64,000 nucleotides of DNA, from contig JASVEC010000002.1 in assembly GCA_030770535.1 (NCBI GenBank), forward strand, positions 1,488,001 to 1,552,000, in the 5' to 3' direction. Position numbers and translations under genes: made by a program. The notes beneath the pieces were generated by a model, which made no database searches, had not been told where the DNA came from, and saw only the letters and a list, made by a program, of their open reading frames with translations. The stretch is from Batkoa obscura (taxonomy: Eukaryota > Entomophthoromycota > Entomophthoromycetes > Entomophthorales > Batkoaceae). Of the stretch, positions 52,491 through 63,769 are shown piece after piece; position 1 is the stretch's first letter; each line of letters begins with the position of its first letter.

Positions 52491-54013
52491 TTTTGAAGTT
52501 TAAATTATTATTCGTTTTGTTTATTGCCATTTACTTTTATGTTGGATTATTTATACTATTTACCAAAGTATCACGTTAATAAACTGTTATAAACACTAGT
52601 CTAATAGCTACTATACCTTTTATTAAACTATATTACTATTTTTGTTTTTCAAGTTTATTAATAAACTCAAGACTTTCATTATCATTTTGAGGTTTCAATT
52701 AATTATGTCCTTAAATTAATATTAAAGTATATTAATAAATTCTACTCGATATTACCTTTATCCAATAATTGTTTATTTAATAATATGATTTCACTCAGAA
52801 TTTGTCTTGTTTATATGCATTTATAATTATCCACGGATTTAAATTCAATGTTAAGAATAATGAAGCTCCCTAATACGAGTATGTAAAACAATCATATTTT
52901 ATTAAAAATTTAGATGCTCTAAATCTTCAATTTGATTCTACCTTCAGTTTATTAAAAGGATAGATATTAAAATTAATGACTATGATATTCAAATTTTTAC
53001 TTTAATTAATGCCTAAATAAATATGTATAATTAACTATTTTTACCTCATTCATATCTAGCACTTATTCTTCTTTTAACCCTCAATTATAAATTGTGTTAG
53101 GTTCTCCTCTCCCGGATAAACCTATTTTCGTTGCTATTTATCCTTTACATAGACTATAATGCCTTCCAATACTATAATAATAAGCTAAAATTTCCAAATA
53201 AAGCTTAATAGAATTCGGTTTTAATTTAAGTTTCAATTTAAGTTTTAATTTTCAATCTACCTTTCAAAGATATATTAATTAATCAAAGCTCGATTCTAGG
53301 CTTGATACTGCTAAATAAAGTAAAAATAGAAACCAAAATTCAGTAGCTTCAATTATATTGACTATTAATATATCTTCGATATTTATAGCTTTAAGTTTGT
53401 CATTAAATTTTAACTTCAAATGTTACAATCCAGAGTTTTAGAATTAAGCAATATTAATATCCTCTTGATTCATTATCTGTATATTTTACATTTGTATGAT
53501 CCAACTTTTAAATATATAATCGATAACATTTTCTGCTCAGTTTAGTAATAATTTGGTATTATACCCCCATATGGTATAGAACAAATTAAACTTTAATAAT
53601 TAGCCAGGATGATTCAATGGCTGTATCTTAGAACACTAAATTAGGTACAATTTATTTTATTATATTATAAACAATAATGCTTGAATTTAGTTATTATTCA
53701 TAATAATATATTTGTCAAAAACAAAACTTTTTATATAAATAAGAGTTGGTTGTATTTAGTGTGTTTTACTAAGACATCCCAGTACATTCAAACTTGATAA
53801 TGATATTAATAAAATTTATGTGAGAGGATGTGCTTATAGTCAACAAATAAATAGCTCTTAGTTATTAATTATTAAAGCCTTTTAGTTAAAATAAGAGCTT
53901 ATCAAGCCATGTTATATATATATCAACCTTATAATATGGAAATGTTCGAATTGGTTTCAGAATTTAGTTAAAAACTAGTCTAAATTTTAAGTTTTTAAAT
54001 CTATAAGTTCTCA

Positions 54014-54121
54014 ATATGCGGATGTATTTTTGGGTTTAAGATTTTACTAACAATTTTTCCGCTTTAAATAGTGCTTAAAAAATGGAAAAAATAATGAAGT
54101 CAAAAAAAACACTCGCATATA
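54014..54121 (-). mobile_element. MITE copy 19 with matched variant ends
   Basis: Starts ATATGCGGATG and ends CACTCGCATAT. Both termini carry the same change from GGGG/CCCC to GCG/CGC. Confidence 0.85.
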
Positions 54122-54744
54122 TTATTAAATTTAAAAAGCTTAAAATAAATAAACTTACTTTAAAATATCCATTTTAATTCTTTTATTATTAAATGTTTAA
54201 TAGATACACAATATATTTATATATAGTTATTTGACTTCATTTTTTATTAAAATTAAAATAAAAAACAAGTTTTTGCAGTTAAACTTTAATGGAATTTTTA
54301 AAAATTTTAATATAAGCATATTATACGAACATTATAATTCATATACATTAATATTAACAACTATTTATAATAACGCAGAGCTTATAGAATTTTGCAACAA
54401 TGAAAAACTAAAGTTTATTATTATTATTGTTAATCAAATAATGTACAAAATTAATACTTTAAAGAGAACAGGAAATAAAAACTAACAAATAGCATTATTG
54501 TCAACTATAGTTTTAATATGTTTTTTTGATGAATATAATTTTTTTGGATTCAACGTGAATAAAAATTAATATAGCTATTCAAAAATAATTAACAATAACA
54601 AAAATATGAATGTTATAATTTATTATTAAAAATATAAAAAATATAAAAAATGATCAAATTAAAAACATTATACATTTATTTAATAGTTAAACTATTTTGT
54701 CAAGGTTCAATAAAAGAAACAGCAATAAGTATTTATCAGATAAT

Positions 54745-54852
54745 ATATGGGGATGTTTTTTTTGGCTTTATTACCTTTTCCATCTTTTAAGCACTATTTG
54801 AGTGGAAAAATTATTAGTAAAATTCTTGAACATAAAAATACATTCCCATATA
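54745..54852 (+). mobile_element. MITE copy 20
   Basis: ATATGGGGATG to CATTCCCATAT, forward. Confidence 0.85.
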
Positions 54853-54936
54853 TTAAATAAAAGTAAAGAAATAATACATGGCAATATTTTAAAAATTTAA
54901 AAGATTGAGCAGTAGCTAAGTTAATATTTTTCAAGT

Positions 54937-55043
54937 ATATAGGGATGTATTTTTTTGTTTAGGAATTTACTAACAACCTTTCCACTCAAATAACGCTTAA
55001 AAAAATGGAAAAAGTAATGAAATCAAAAAAACATACCCAAATA
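54937..55043 (-). mobile_element. MITE copy 21
   Basis: ATATAGGGATG to ACATACCCAAAT, slightly diverged. Confidence 0.8.
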
Positions 55044-55241
55044 TTAACTAATTTCAAAATTTTTATTCATAATTGCAATAAAATTAATAACTTAATTGTT
55101 AATAATAAAAAACAAATATAATTTTTAAAAAGTACGAAAATACAAAAACACAAAAAAATAACAAAGATACGGGGTATTGAAAAACATTTATATTTTATTA
55201 AACATAACAATAAATTATATTACTATTTAATATTTAATAGG

Positions 55242-55704
55242 TGTGAAATATCGCTTTGTCAGTCTCATAGTTAATTATAGCATAATAATCGCCTAAGCTG
55301 TTGTGTCCTTAAGTTCAGAGAAAATCAACCCCATGTTCTTAGTTTGGTTTATTATGAGAATTTCTAGCTCCATCCCAAAAAATATTATCTTCTCATTTTG
55401 ATATTTATACTTTTCAGAGTATGAAAGAGTTTTTAGAGTATAGTAGTTTGAGGCTTTTTAACTGAATTATTCCCTGATATCTCGTAGATTTAATAAAGCT
55501 ACTAAGTTTACTTAATATCATTTTACGTAGATTTTACATTAGTACTGTCTATTCTATTTGTTTTACATAATCTTAGCATATCACTTGCTATTATTCATAA
55601 TACAAGTTCATCTTGGTCACATAAACTAAGACCTTTCGACTTATAGTATAGTCAACCCAGTAATAGCTGTTTTTGACTCCAAACACTGAGTACAAGATTT
55701 CACA
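55242..55704 (-). mobile_element. Solo LTR copy D (about 463 bp)
   Basis: Same family and orientation as copy C, termini TGTGAAAT and ATTTCACA. It is flanked by a perfect 4-bp duplication TAGG (55238-55241 and 55705-55708). It is more diverged from B and C than they are from each other, so likely older. Fossil; no internal region. Confidence 0.8.
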
Positions 55705-57118
55705 TAGGCTAAAAAAAGTGATATAATTTTAATTAAAATTATAAAGTCTATAAAAAATAAAAAATAAAAAATATTTAAAATATTTAAAATTAGATAAAAA
55801 AAATGAAACCGATTTGAGCATCCCATATATATAAATTATAGTTTATGAGCAATAATTTTAATGTAAAAAATCTGATTGTTGACAATTTTCATCAACTAAA
55901 TTGGATACGAGACTAATGGAAGTAACAAAGGCTAAAGAGCTATTTACATTGTTTTAAATTTCACAATCTAAGAGTCAACTTGATAGAATATTTTCATAGA
56001 AAAGCACGTGGATCAAATTGCCTTTGGTCCAATTAAACGTTATATTCGTTATTTTGTTATACATACGGTTTGATTATATGATCCTTTGTAATATTTAAAA
56101 AATAATGATATAGTATCAATTTATAAGTGATATAGATCCAATAACAATACCAATACAGTCGATTATGCAAACTATTGCCGTTTGTAACAAAAACTATGCG
56201 CTTTAAGTTCATTTCTGCTGCAATAATTTTCGAACTACAATGGGGTATTCAAAGAGATAATTTTGCAGTAAATTTATAATAGTAACGTTATCCTTATAAA
56301 ATTCAGGATGCAATATCACTTAATTTTTTCTTTTAAAAAAATTGAATGTTTTTATAAGCTTTATTCTTATTTTAAAACCAAAATAACTTAAGTTAATAGC
56401 AATATCCTCCGAAGTTCTAAAACATATAGAAAAATAAGCATTAAAATTAATACTTATTTAAAATAAAGCTAAAAGTAAAAAATAGGAAAATGATAGAATA
56501 CTGAATTTCTTTATTTAAAACTACAAGAAGGATTTTATTAGTTTGAGTTGTAATTTAAGTAATATCTGCATGATAAACCAAATAAAGCTCACAATAACAA
56601 AAAAATAAGGTGATTTATTTCACCTTTTTGGAATAATTAGCAAAATCAGCTGTGATGAATTTTAACTTTACTATTTAACTATTACAAATACTATTCACAA
56701 GTCAAAATTAATGTAGCTATTAAAGTTTATTTATGTAAAAATTAGTAATAATTTATAAAATTAACGATTTACATTATCTTGGTGACCTACAACTTGACAT
56801 GTAAAACTTTACTTCAAAATAAACAATTTATTCTTACATGATTAAACTTTAACAGCTATACTTAAACTTCTTTAAAATTAAGCCACTTTTTAGCTAGGCT
56901 GGGTACCCTATTAAAAATAAACAAAAATGAGATATTAATATCCTTAAGTACCACACAAATAAGGCAATCTCTTTATTTTTTGTTTTTAATAAGCGGTTTT
57001 ATGGCTATTAAACTTTAATTAAATAAATATAAACATAGCTTAGAGTATAAAAGAAGAAGAACTATCATTTTTTTTAAAATCATAAAAAATCTTAATTATT
57101 AACTCACTTAAAATCCCC

Positions 57119-57392
57119 ATGAAATTATATTATTTAATTAATCTACTTGTTGTTAATGCTTTTACCTTGCAGTCTAGAGCTAACGTAAGTCAACTGTTTT
57201 AATATAGTATTCCTTCAAATGTACTAATCCCTTTTTTCTTAGTCCAACGCTTTAATCAATCCTAATTTCTTACCTGAATCTACTCAACAGGTCAAAATTC
57301 CTATGTCTAAATCCAATGGTAATGGACGATTATTAGCTAGTTTACCCATCGCTGGTGGACTGTTAAAGAGTATGGGATTAACTTTTTTATAA
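57119..57392 (+). CDS. Very small secreted precursor with LPIAGG tail (71 aa), one intron
   Basis: Exon 1 (57119-57184) gives a signal peptide, YYLINLLVVNAFTLQSRAN, whose end matches the LQRRAN position of family A. A 58-nt intron (57185-57242) separates it from exon 2 (57243-57392), which starts SNALINPNFLPESTQQ and ends NGRLLASLPIAGGLLKSMG. The tail matches the IP(V/A)xG signature of the larger precursors. The splice sites (GTAAGT, CTTAG) are canonical. It is convergent with the 57506 gene, with 113 bp between the stop codons. Function unknown. Confidence 0.65.
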
Positions 57393-57505
57393 GTTTAATA
57401 TTTGTTAAATAAACTACTTATTTTTTTAATATATATTAGATAAAAAATATTGTTTTTGTATTTATTTATATTTATTTAAGTAAAAGTCTAGACAAATTCA
57501 AATCA

Positions 57506-59332
57506 TCAAGTATAAATATTATTAATTGTGGTAGAGGATACAATTGATATCAATTTTGAAGGTACTAAATTTCTAGAGTAATTGACATCAGGGCAAGTAA
57601 AAGATAAGGAACAATAATTAAATGGACGAGCATAAAAAGAACACAATAATAAGTTAAATTTTAAGGGACAGGTTTCTAATTTTAAATTTAAATCAAAAAT
57701 AGACTTTTTCTCAGCAACTTCTAATCGGTTCTCTTTTTGACAAAAGAAATAATTGGATTTATCTGGATTATTAATACTTTTTAATGTATAACTCTCGGGA
57801 CATTTTAAAGTAATACTACTATCTAGTAATTTTACTTCACTATTTTTGTAAATCAAAAATAATAAATCTTTATCTAAACAATAATATCTTGATACATTAA
57901 ATGCATCATTAAATTGGATTAATAATTGATAATCATAGCATTTCAGTCCATTTTTACTAACAATATTATATTTATAAATTGGACATTTATCTTCTTTTAA
58001 ACAAAGATAATAACTTTTAAAATCGTTAAAAAAATTACCCTCACATTTACTAGGTTTATGACCCATAGGACATTTGTCTAATTCTATATCAAAATCATAA
58101 AATCCATTTCCTTTATTATTATATTCATTTAATTGACAATAAAAATAGTTGATTCCTTTTAAATTACTAAATACTCTTAATCGATACCCAACATCACATC
58201 CTTTTTCTAATATCAGTTTTAGTTCTCTATTTCCCATTTCTATCAAACTATTAACATCTTCTTCTTTTAACAATCTAATATCTTTTCCTGAATCTATTGA
58301 ATTTAGTATTTTATCTTTTGTAATTATAGATGATGTATTATTTCCTGTTTTAATTTCATTGCTCACTTCATTACCTTTACCAAACGTACCAGTAATTAAA
58401 GATAATTTTGATTCATCCTCTTTAGTTTTATCAAGTTTCGTATTATTAAGATTGGTTGGTGTTACTATTGTTGTATTATTAATAGCTATTGTAGCTGTTG
58501 AATTAGTTACTGTTCCTTTTTTAGAATCTGTTTTAGATGTATCATTGCTTGCTCTATCTTTCTCTCCTTTATCTAAAGAATTACCAGGACCGCCATCTTT
58601 CCCATTTTTATCTAAAATAGTATTGTCTACAACTTTAAATGCCCCAACTTCAGTTAATGTAATATCACTAGAATTATTTAAACTATTACCACTAGTCTTA
58701 TTAACTGAATGATTGTTATTACTTGATGGATCTTTACTCTCTTTTCCTTTGATGTTATTGCTACTATTATCGAATTCCTCTTTTTTATTATCTTTTCTTA
58801 GACTACCTTCAATATAACCTTCTCCGCCAAAACATTCTTTATCTTTATTATTGCAAATAGCATTTAATTCACATAAATATACTTGTTTTTCCTTTAATGA
58901 AAATTGATTTAATCTATAACCTATTGGGCATTGTTCTATTTTAGGATCAAATATAGATAAACTAACATCTGAATGAATACTAGCATTCTTCCTACATCGA
59001 TAAAACTTTTGATTCAACTCATTTAAAGACAATATTAGTGAATAACCTAATTCACATCTAGGTTCTCCTAATATTATTGGAATTGAATCACTTTTATCAT
59101 TGTTATCTAAACATTTAGCTGTTTGTAATTGTTTATTAACAATTAAACTTAGAACGGTATTTTGTGGGCATTGTAAGGGAAAAGATAATGGACATATGAG
59201 TTGTGTGGTACAGATGGAAGCTTGTTTTCCACTATCAAAATCCAAACAGTTTTGTAAACGTTGATCGGAAGGGCAATGAAAAGCAGCTTTGTAGAGTAAA
59301 ATATTAGTTGATAATAATAAGAGTAATTTCAT
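57506..59332 (-). CDS. Large secreted Cys-rich protein with central linker (608 aa)
   Basis: Family not recognised. A signal peptide (1-16) is followed by an N-terminal Cys-rich part (17-170) and, after a long Ser/Asn/Lys/Thr-rich linker with many NxS/T sites (about 175-375), a C-terminal Cys-rich part (375-590). Repeated modules have the pattern C-x2-G-Y-x-L ... F/Y-x-C, for example CPIGYRLNQFSLKE with VYLC, and CDVGYRLRVFSNL with YFYC. Such paired Cys with about 20-25 residues between suggest a small disulfide-bonded repeat. The protein is probably extracellular or cell-wall linked. No transmembrane anchor or clear GPI signal is seen. Single exon. Confidence 0.7.
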   Translation of the reverse strand: MKLLLLLSTNILLYKAAFHCPSDQRLQNCLDFDSGKQASICTTQLICPLSFPLQCPQNTVLSLIVNKQLQTAKCLDNNDKSDSIPIILGEPRCELGYSLILSLNELNQKFYRCRKNASIHSDVSLSIFDPKIEQCPIGYRLNQFSLKEKQVYLCELNAICNNKDKECFGGEGYIEGSLRKDNKKEEFDNSSNNIKGKESKDPSSNNNHSVNKTSGNSLNNSSDITLTEVGAFKVVDNTILDKNGKDGGPGNSLDKGEKDRASNDTSKTDSKKGTVTNSTATIAINNTTIVTPTNLNNTKLDKTKEDESKLSLITGTFGKGNEVSNEIKTGNNTSSIITKDKILNSIDSGKDIRLLKEEDVNSLIEMGNRELKLILEKGCDVGYRLRVFSNLKGINYFYCQLNEYNNKGNGFYDFDIELDKCPMGHKPSKCEGNFFNDFKSYYLCLKEDKCPIYKYNIVSKNGLKCYDYQLLIQFNDAFNVSRYYCLDKDLLFLIYKNSEVKLLDSSITLKCPESYTLKSINNPDKSNYFFCQKENRLEVAEKKSIFDLNLKLETCPLKFNLLLCSFYARPFNYCSLSFTCPDVNYSRNLVPSKLISIVSSTTINNIYT

Positions 59333-60511
59333 GTTATTATTATTTTGAAATATTAACAGATATTTCTTGAATATTTGAATTTTTATTTTTTATTTTTTAT
59401 TTTTTATTTTTGGTAAGTTTTTAGCTTTTTATAAAGTTCAAGTTGATCCTTACTTTGATCGACTGATAGTGATAAACTTTTGGTTGTAAAATTGAAATTA
59501 TTTTATTTTTTGTTTTTTTAAAGTGATTTCATTATATTATATTATATATTATATACCATGATTTAATGCTCTATTTCAATGTAACATCTTTAGTTAATAG
59601 TAACTTTATTTGTAAGTTTATCAGAAAGTTGTTACAATAATTACTTGTCTTCAATGAAAATCCGTTTTATTAATAAGTCTAGTTTTAGACACTTTATTGA
59701 TAATATATTAAGTTTCAAATAAAAAGAAAGTATCCAAAAAAAATTAAACTTACACCTTTTTCACTAAGTTTTTATAGACCAGTCCCTCATGAACAACTAA
59801 GGCAAGTGGTTCAAATGAGGCATAGGGTATTAAAAAAGTTCATGAATTTAATCAAGTTTTAATATAATTTTAACAAAAAATGTTAAATTATTAGATATTG
59901 ACACATCTTAAAATCTTTTGCATAAAATAAAATTCTCTTTTGTTGAAAATGGTGGCACTTTTTTTATCAATACATCCCCCACCTTTTGTTCTGTCATTAG
60001 CTTACAATTATTCATATTTTGGTCTACAAAAGCTTTGTAAAAAGGGTAAAATTGAACAAAACAATCAAATACAATATAATTGATAAACAGTAATTTAAAG
60101 ACTTGACTTTAATATAAAACTATTAATTAAACTGAACTTTAGAAAACTTTAAAAACTAAAGTTGATTTTAAGAAATAATTGAGATTGTTTAAAAAACCAT
60201 AAATATCAATTGAATGTACTTGAAATTTCCATTTATAGAATATAATTAATCCTTTCTTTTTAAAATTGAATTTAATATTTGTTTTCTAAAATTAAAAAGT
60301 TAAAAAAACAAGACCATTAAAATAAAACTTCAAAAATTAATTATTGAAATTGACTTAAAATATAATATATAATAATTTCCATTTTAATTATATTTATCAA
60401 GAAACTCAATGCAAGTTACCTCACTGAAGAATAAAATATCAAATAAAAAAAGCCAACTCAATACATCGCAATAAATTGCTTCAATCTTACATTAATTTGA
60501 AAATTCAATCA
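59333..60511. other. Intergenic region
   Basis: A T-rich ATTTTTT microsatellite at 59380-59410; otherwise nothing recognised. Confidence 0.5.
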
Positions 60512-63008
60512 TTACGTATGAAATCCATCCAATTCTACTTCCCTATCTAACATATTGCCATTGGCATTAAACGACCCATTAGCATGTTGTTTATTTTTGA
60601 CATTTTCTTTTGTGGCAGGACCTGAAATAGCTCTACCACCTAAGGCACCTGGATTTCCATATGGGAAAGTAGAAGACATAAATTCTTTCTTTTGTTTAAT
60701 AATAGTACGAGTAGTACGTATAGGTTCTCTTTCAGGTAAAATAGCTCCTCGACGACCAGCTCTTTGTTGTCTTCTTGTGCGTCGATTTTCTCTTTCCTGA
60801 ATTTTAGTTTGTCGTTGTAATTCAACTTCACTTATTTCCACTAAAAAGGGAGTAAAGCTTTCAGTTGCGTTTTTGTCTCGAATGGTATGCGTTATAGGTG
60901 GTAAAAACGATTTGCTTAAATTCACATCATTTACAGAATCTCCAGTGAAATTGTAGCCTAAGATACTTAATGATTTATGGAAGGTATAAACTTGCTCCCG
61001 TATTGAGTGTGCAATTGCTGTTCTATTGTAAATTTAGTATTTTCTTTCTTTAAATAAAACAATGACTTACTTGAATTCACCACCAAGCCCAAGATCATTT
61101 GCTAAATTTGAAGCAAATAATTCGGGTGAATTTAAGGGATTTAAAATATCCCACTCAAACTGATCTTCAAGTGAGACTCTACCTAAGGTGATATCCAACT
61201 GAAATAATCATTAAGATAAAAAATTTCAATGATGATATTATACTTACCTTAATTAAAATCCTTAATTCTTCCTCAATTTCATAGCTTTCTTTCTCTTTTT
61301 CTTTCTCTTTTTCTTTCTCTTTAATTTTAAACTGTTTAATTTTTTTATGACAATATAAACCATGTGTCCTATAATCTTTAATTTGGTCTTTTATAGAAGT
61401 TGAAACGGGATGAAAAAAAGCTTGATGTGGTAATTGTAAATCTTTTAACATAGTCTCAACAAACAAATCCACCGATATAAATTCATCATTCAAATTCCAT
61501 ACAAACGTATCACATAATCGTTGTCCACCTACTTCTAAATCTAACCGAATAGGTACTAATATCTCTTCTTGCTCTGCTATATCTTCTAATTGTTTTGTTA
61601 AACTAAAGATTTTGTTAATGGTTATAAATGAACAATAGTATAAAATCTTACTGTGGCGTATTTCTAAAGAATATAGGTCCTTCTTCAACATCATAACATA
61701 ACACACGGCTATTTTTGGATTCATCCGCTTTAAAATATTTAAATTTATTTGGATTTAAACCAAGATTTGGATTTAAATTTCCTCCCATTTTAAGTCTATT
61801 ACCAGCTCCCTTTTCTAAATAGATTTTTTTGTTGATTTCGTTTTGTGCTACCCCCATCGCTTGGTATTGAGTATCTTTATAACGATATAAAGCTACCCTT
61901 TTTTGTAAATGTTTAGAACTTTCATATCGAATCGCATCTTCTGAAAGTTCTACTTTGACTTTACTTTGTATTCCAATTGTAGATGGAGTTTGCTATAATT
62001 GTTTATTTAATGATATATAAATAGATTAAATTGATATTTACTATAGTATTATTGGTCTCAGTAGATACATTATTTGTATTTTGAACTTGAAACTCTTCTT
62101 TTGTAGGAGTTTGAAGATTTAGTGGTCGAATATTTCCAAAATTCATCACCTTTTTCCCTTCTATTAATAATGAGTTAACATATTGTTGATGTCTTATAAA
62201 ATCAAATATTACCATTTTTGGCCCTTTGGTTGTAAAGTTTAGCTTGATTTTGCATATCTCTTACTGCAAGCTGAGATTTAATAGCCTTAAAATATAAGCT
62301 TAATGTTTTATAATAGTGGTTGAATTACCTGATTTATTAAATTGGAGTCTTTATTTTGATTTTGAGGGAGATTGTTTGGTATGTTAGGATTGATAGCATA
62401 ATTCATATAATTGATAGGCTGTTGATACATATAATTGTTTGCTTGTGAGATATTAAAACTGGGAGGAAAGTTTTGGGTTTGGGGGTTCATATTGATTGGG
62501 ATTTGATTTAAAACCGGTTTATCATTATTCATAGAAATATTATTATTTCCCATATTACTAACATTTGGATCAGCTGGATTCCAGTTTTTAATGGCATTGT
62601 TTTGTGTTATGTTGCCACCGTTAACGTTCATAGTACTCCCTCCCATATTATTCATCATATTCATCGCATTCATTTGATTATACACTCCCATTCCCATTGC
62701 ATTTAAGTTATTTGGGTTCATTCCACCCATATTTTGAAGTCGGTTTCTCAATGCTAACTGATTCAAGCTAATTTTGTTATTATTTAATAATTTATCATTT
62801 AAAATATTATAATAGTGGCTACTTACTTAAAGTTATTCATTTGAGCTTGATTCATATTCTGAAAATTAATATTTGGTATATTATTAAATGGACTCATATT
62901 CGGTTGCCCTTGCATCAAGTTATTTTGGAAACCTTGGTTACCTTGATTCATGGGACTAAACTGTACATTTTGTTCATTTCCAATAGGTAGATTATTGTTC
63001 TGTTGCAT
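60512..63008 (-). CDS. SNF5: SNF5/SMARCB1 subunit of a SWI/SNF-type chromatin remodeller
   Basis: Exons on the minus strand: 63008-62827, 62767-62329, a problematic segment 62285-62042, 61992-61652, 61602-61248, 61198-61071 and 61022-60512. The N terminus is Asn/Gln/Met-rich, as in yeast Snf5. The SNF5 domain has two repeats: EILVPIRLDLEVGGQRLCD with FVWNLNDEF, and LDITLGRVSLEDQFEWDILN with DLGLGGEF, then IAHSIREQV. A lysine/glutamate run encoded by a CT-rich repeat lies between them. An Arg-rich segment (ENRRTRRQQRAGRRGA) follows. The segment at 62285-62042 is 3n+1 long: either it hides a further intron (for example 62264-62150) or an extra base sits in the T5 run at 62215-62219. Confidence 0.88.
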
Positions 63009-63769
63009 TTTAAGCACTATTTTAACTTAACCTGATACTAGAGTCAAACTTTTTTTTGAAGGTTCAATATTTGAATTTTGTGTTTTTAAAGTGAACCTAA
63101 ATTGAGAGAGGAAGATTTAGTCAAAGGAATTAAATATTAGGACATGATCAAATATGGTCAAAGAAATTAAAAAGGGATGGTTTTAATTTAATTTCAATTT
63201 TGATTAAATTATTTAATAATTTAATAATTTAAATAAGTCATTTTTCATGATAACTTAAATTTTACCTTGATTTCAATTGTTTGAATTGAACTATAAGCAC
63301 AAAGTAATCTTTAGTTGTTATTCATTTTATTTTTGGTGGAGTAAAATGGACTCATTTGATTGGTTGAAATGGAATTTTAATAAGGAAATTAAATGCAAAG
63401 TGAGGTGGAGTCTAAAACATTGGTATTTGAGTATACAACGTTAGCCTACATCTTTAATTATTATCAATATTGTGTTAAAATGAAATAAAGTTTAGTTATT
63501 ATCTGTTACTATTCTTTAGTTTTTTTGTTTTATAGTTTATTGTTTGTATAATAGCAGTTTTAGACAAGTCAGATATAACAATTTGATTAAATTTAAAGGG
63601 GATAGTCAATATCAACAATGTATAATCATGAGTTTATTATATAAATTAAAAATCGATTAAAAAAGGCTACAAATAAATTTAAAAATACAAATTTGAACAT
63701 AATAAAATAGAAATACCAAACTTATTCTAAAAAAATAAACGTCTACTTTTAATTTTGAAAAAAATCCCT
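63009..63769. other. Intergenic region
   Basis: About 760 bp AT-rich, nothing recognised. Confidence 0.5.

Larger units (their letters stand above)
52491..57118. other. Long repeat-bearing intergenic region
   Basis: About 4.6 kb without a supported gene. It contains MITE copies at 54014, 54745 and 54937 and a solo LTR at 55242. Confidence 0.65.

Noticed and set aside
54231-54485. 84-codon AT-rich open frame
   Set aside because: Composition is only what AT-rich DNA gives (Ile/Asn/Lys/Phe) and it lacks an ATG at the frame start.
1922-55043. The 105-bp repeats considered as palindromic RNA genes or CRISPR repeats
   Set aside because: They are scattered in both orientations, have TIR-like ends and AT-rich flanking duplications, and one has an empty site.
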